DNA of 21,735 bases from Candidatus Saccharibacteria bacterium UBA1103 (lineage in GTDB: Bacteria; Patescibacteriota; Saccharimonadia; Saccharimonadales; Saccharimonadaceae). The notes below the pieces were generated by a model. That model was not told the DNA's origin, did no database searches, and saw only the letters and a program-made list of their open reading frames with translations. The stretch is from assembly GCA_905373275.1 (NCBI GenBank), contig CAJPSI010000006.1:1-21735 (forward strand). The letters are read 5' to 3'. The translations under genes were made by a program, and so were the position numbers. Within the stretch, counting starts at the first letter, position 1; every line of letters starts with the position of its first letter. Of this stretch, positions 21,626-21,735 are shown one piece after another.

Positions 21626-21735
21626 TGTCTGTAATTTCCTTGGTCTCATTACTTAGTCTAATCTCAATTAAAGCAAACATTCCTAGGTACGAGTAGTACA
21701 GTGTGGTTGACGAAGGCTGTTGATATATCAGTAAG
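21626..21735 (-). repeat. E element, partial copy running off the window
   Basis: L module (TCTGTAATTTCC, TCATTACTTAGTCTAATCTC, GGTACGAGTAGTACAGTGTG) followed by the start of the E core (GTTGACGAAGGCTGTTGATA, TATCAGTAAG). It is cut by the window end, so the R end cannot be checked. Confidence 0.8.

Overview
The window looks like chromosomal DNA from a member of the Patescibacteria (CPR), most likely near Saccharibacteria (TM7). I infer this from the overall feel of the proteins, a str-type operon that has been broken up, and divergent core proteins (an RpoC without its zinc cysteines, an EF-G with a changed G4 motif). All reading frames use the standard code. No database search was possible, so the taxonomy is an inference.

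Layout. 1-587: repeat-rich DNA and a structured segment upstream of rpoB. 588-7843: rpoB-rpoC, overlapping by one base. 7844-8816: nearly 1 kb packed with repeat modules. 8817-11807: rpsL-rpsG-fusA, a truncated str operon. 11859-14330 (minus): an MgtA-type P-type ATPase, convergent with fusA across a shared hairpin terminator. 14573-15316: a gene of unknown function with its own promoter, structured leader and terminator. 15448-17739: a cysteine-desulfurase-like protein directly abutting a membrane-anchored thioredoxin-fold protein. 17873-19054: tuf with its own promoter and terminator. 19111-19840: more repeat modules. 19899-20387: a small ORF whose coding strand is an almost continuous ladder of RNA hairpins. 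20832-21149 (minus): rpsJ alone. The rest is repeats up to the window end.

Three things stand out. (1) The 19899-20387 ORF holds about fifteen different stem-loops, spaced about 33 nt apart, between a structured leader and a strong terminator. Its promoter, leader and SD are a second copy of those in front of the unrelated gene at 14573, and its promoter spacer contains a run of eight G. (2) The intergenic DNA around the housekeeping genes is a mosaic of a few repeat modules, called here D, E, L, R and M. Module D (about 100 bp, five full copies and one half copy) folds into a long branched hairpin whose arms differ between copies by compensating base changes. Module E (about 205 bp) has nested terminal inverted repeats that also change together. 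(3) The essential proteins carry unusual substitutions: RpoC has lost the cysteines of both zinc sites, EF-G has NKIN instead of NKxD, and S12 has Pro at the streptomycin-linked Lys.

The transcription and translation genes form ordinary expression units (rpoBC; rpsL-rpsG-fusA; tuf; rpsJ). The repeat mosaics sit between these units and are almost absent from the accessory block at 11.8-17.9 kb, where only half a D copy remains next to the mgtA start.
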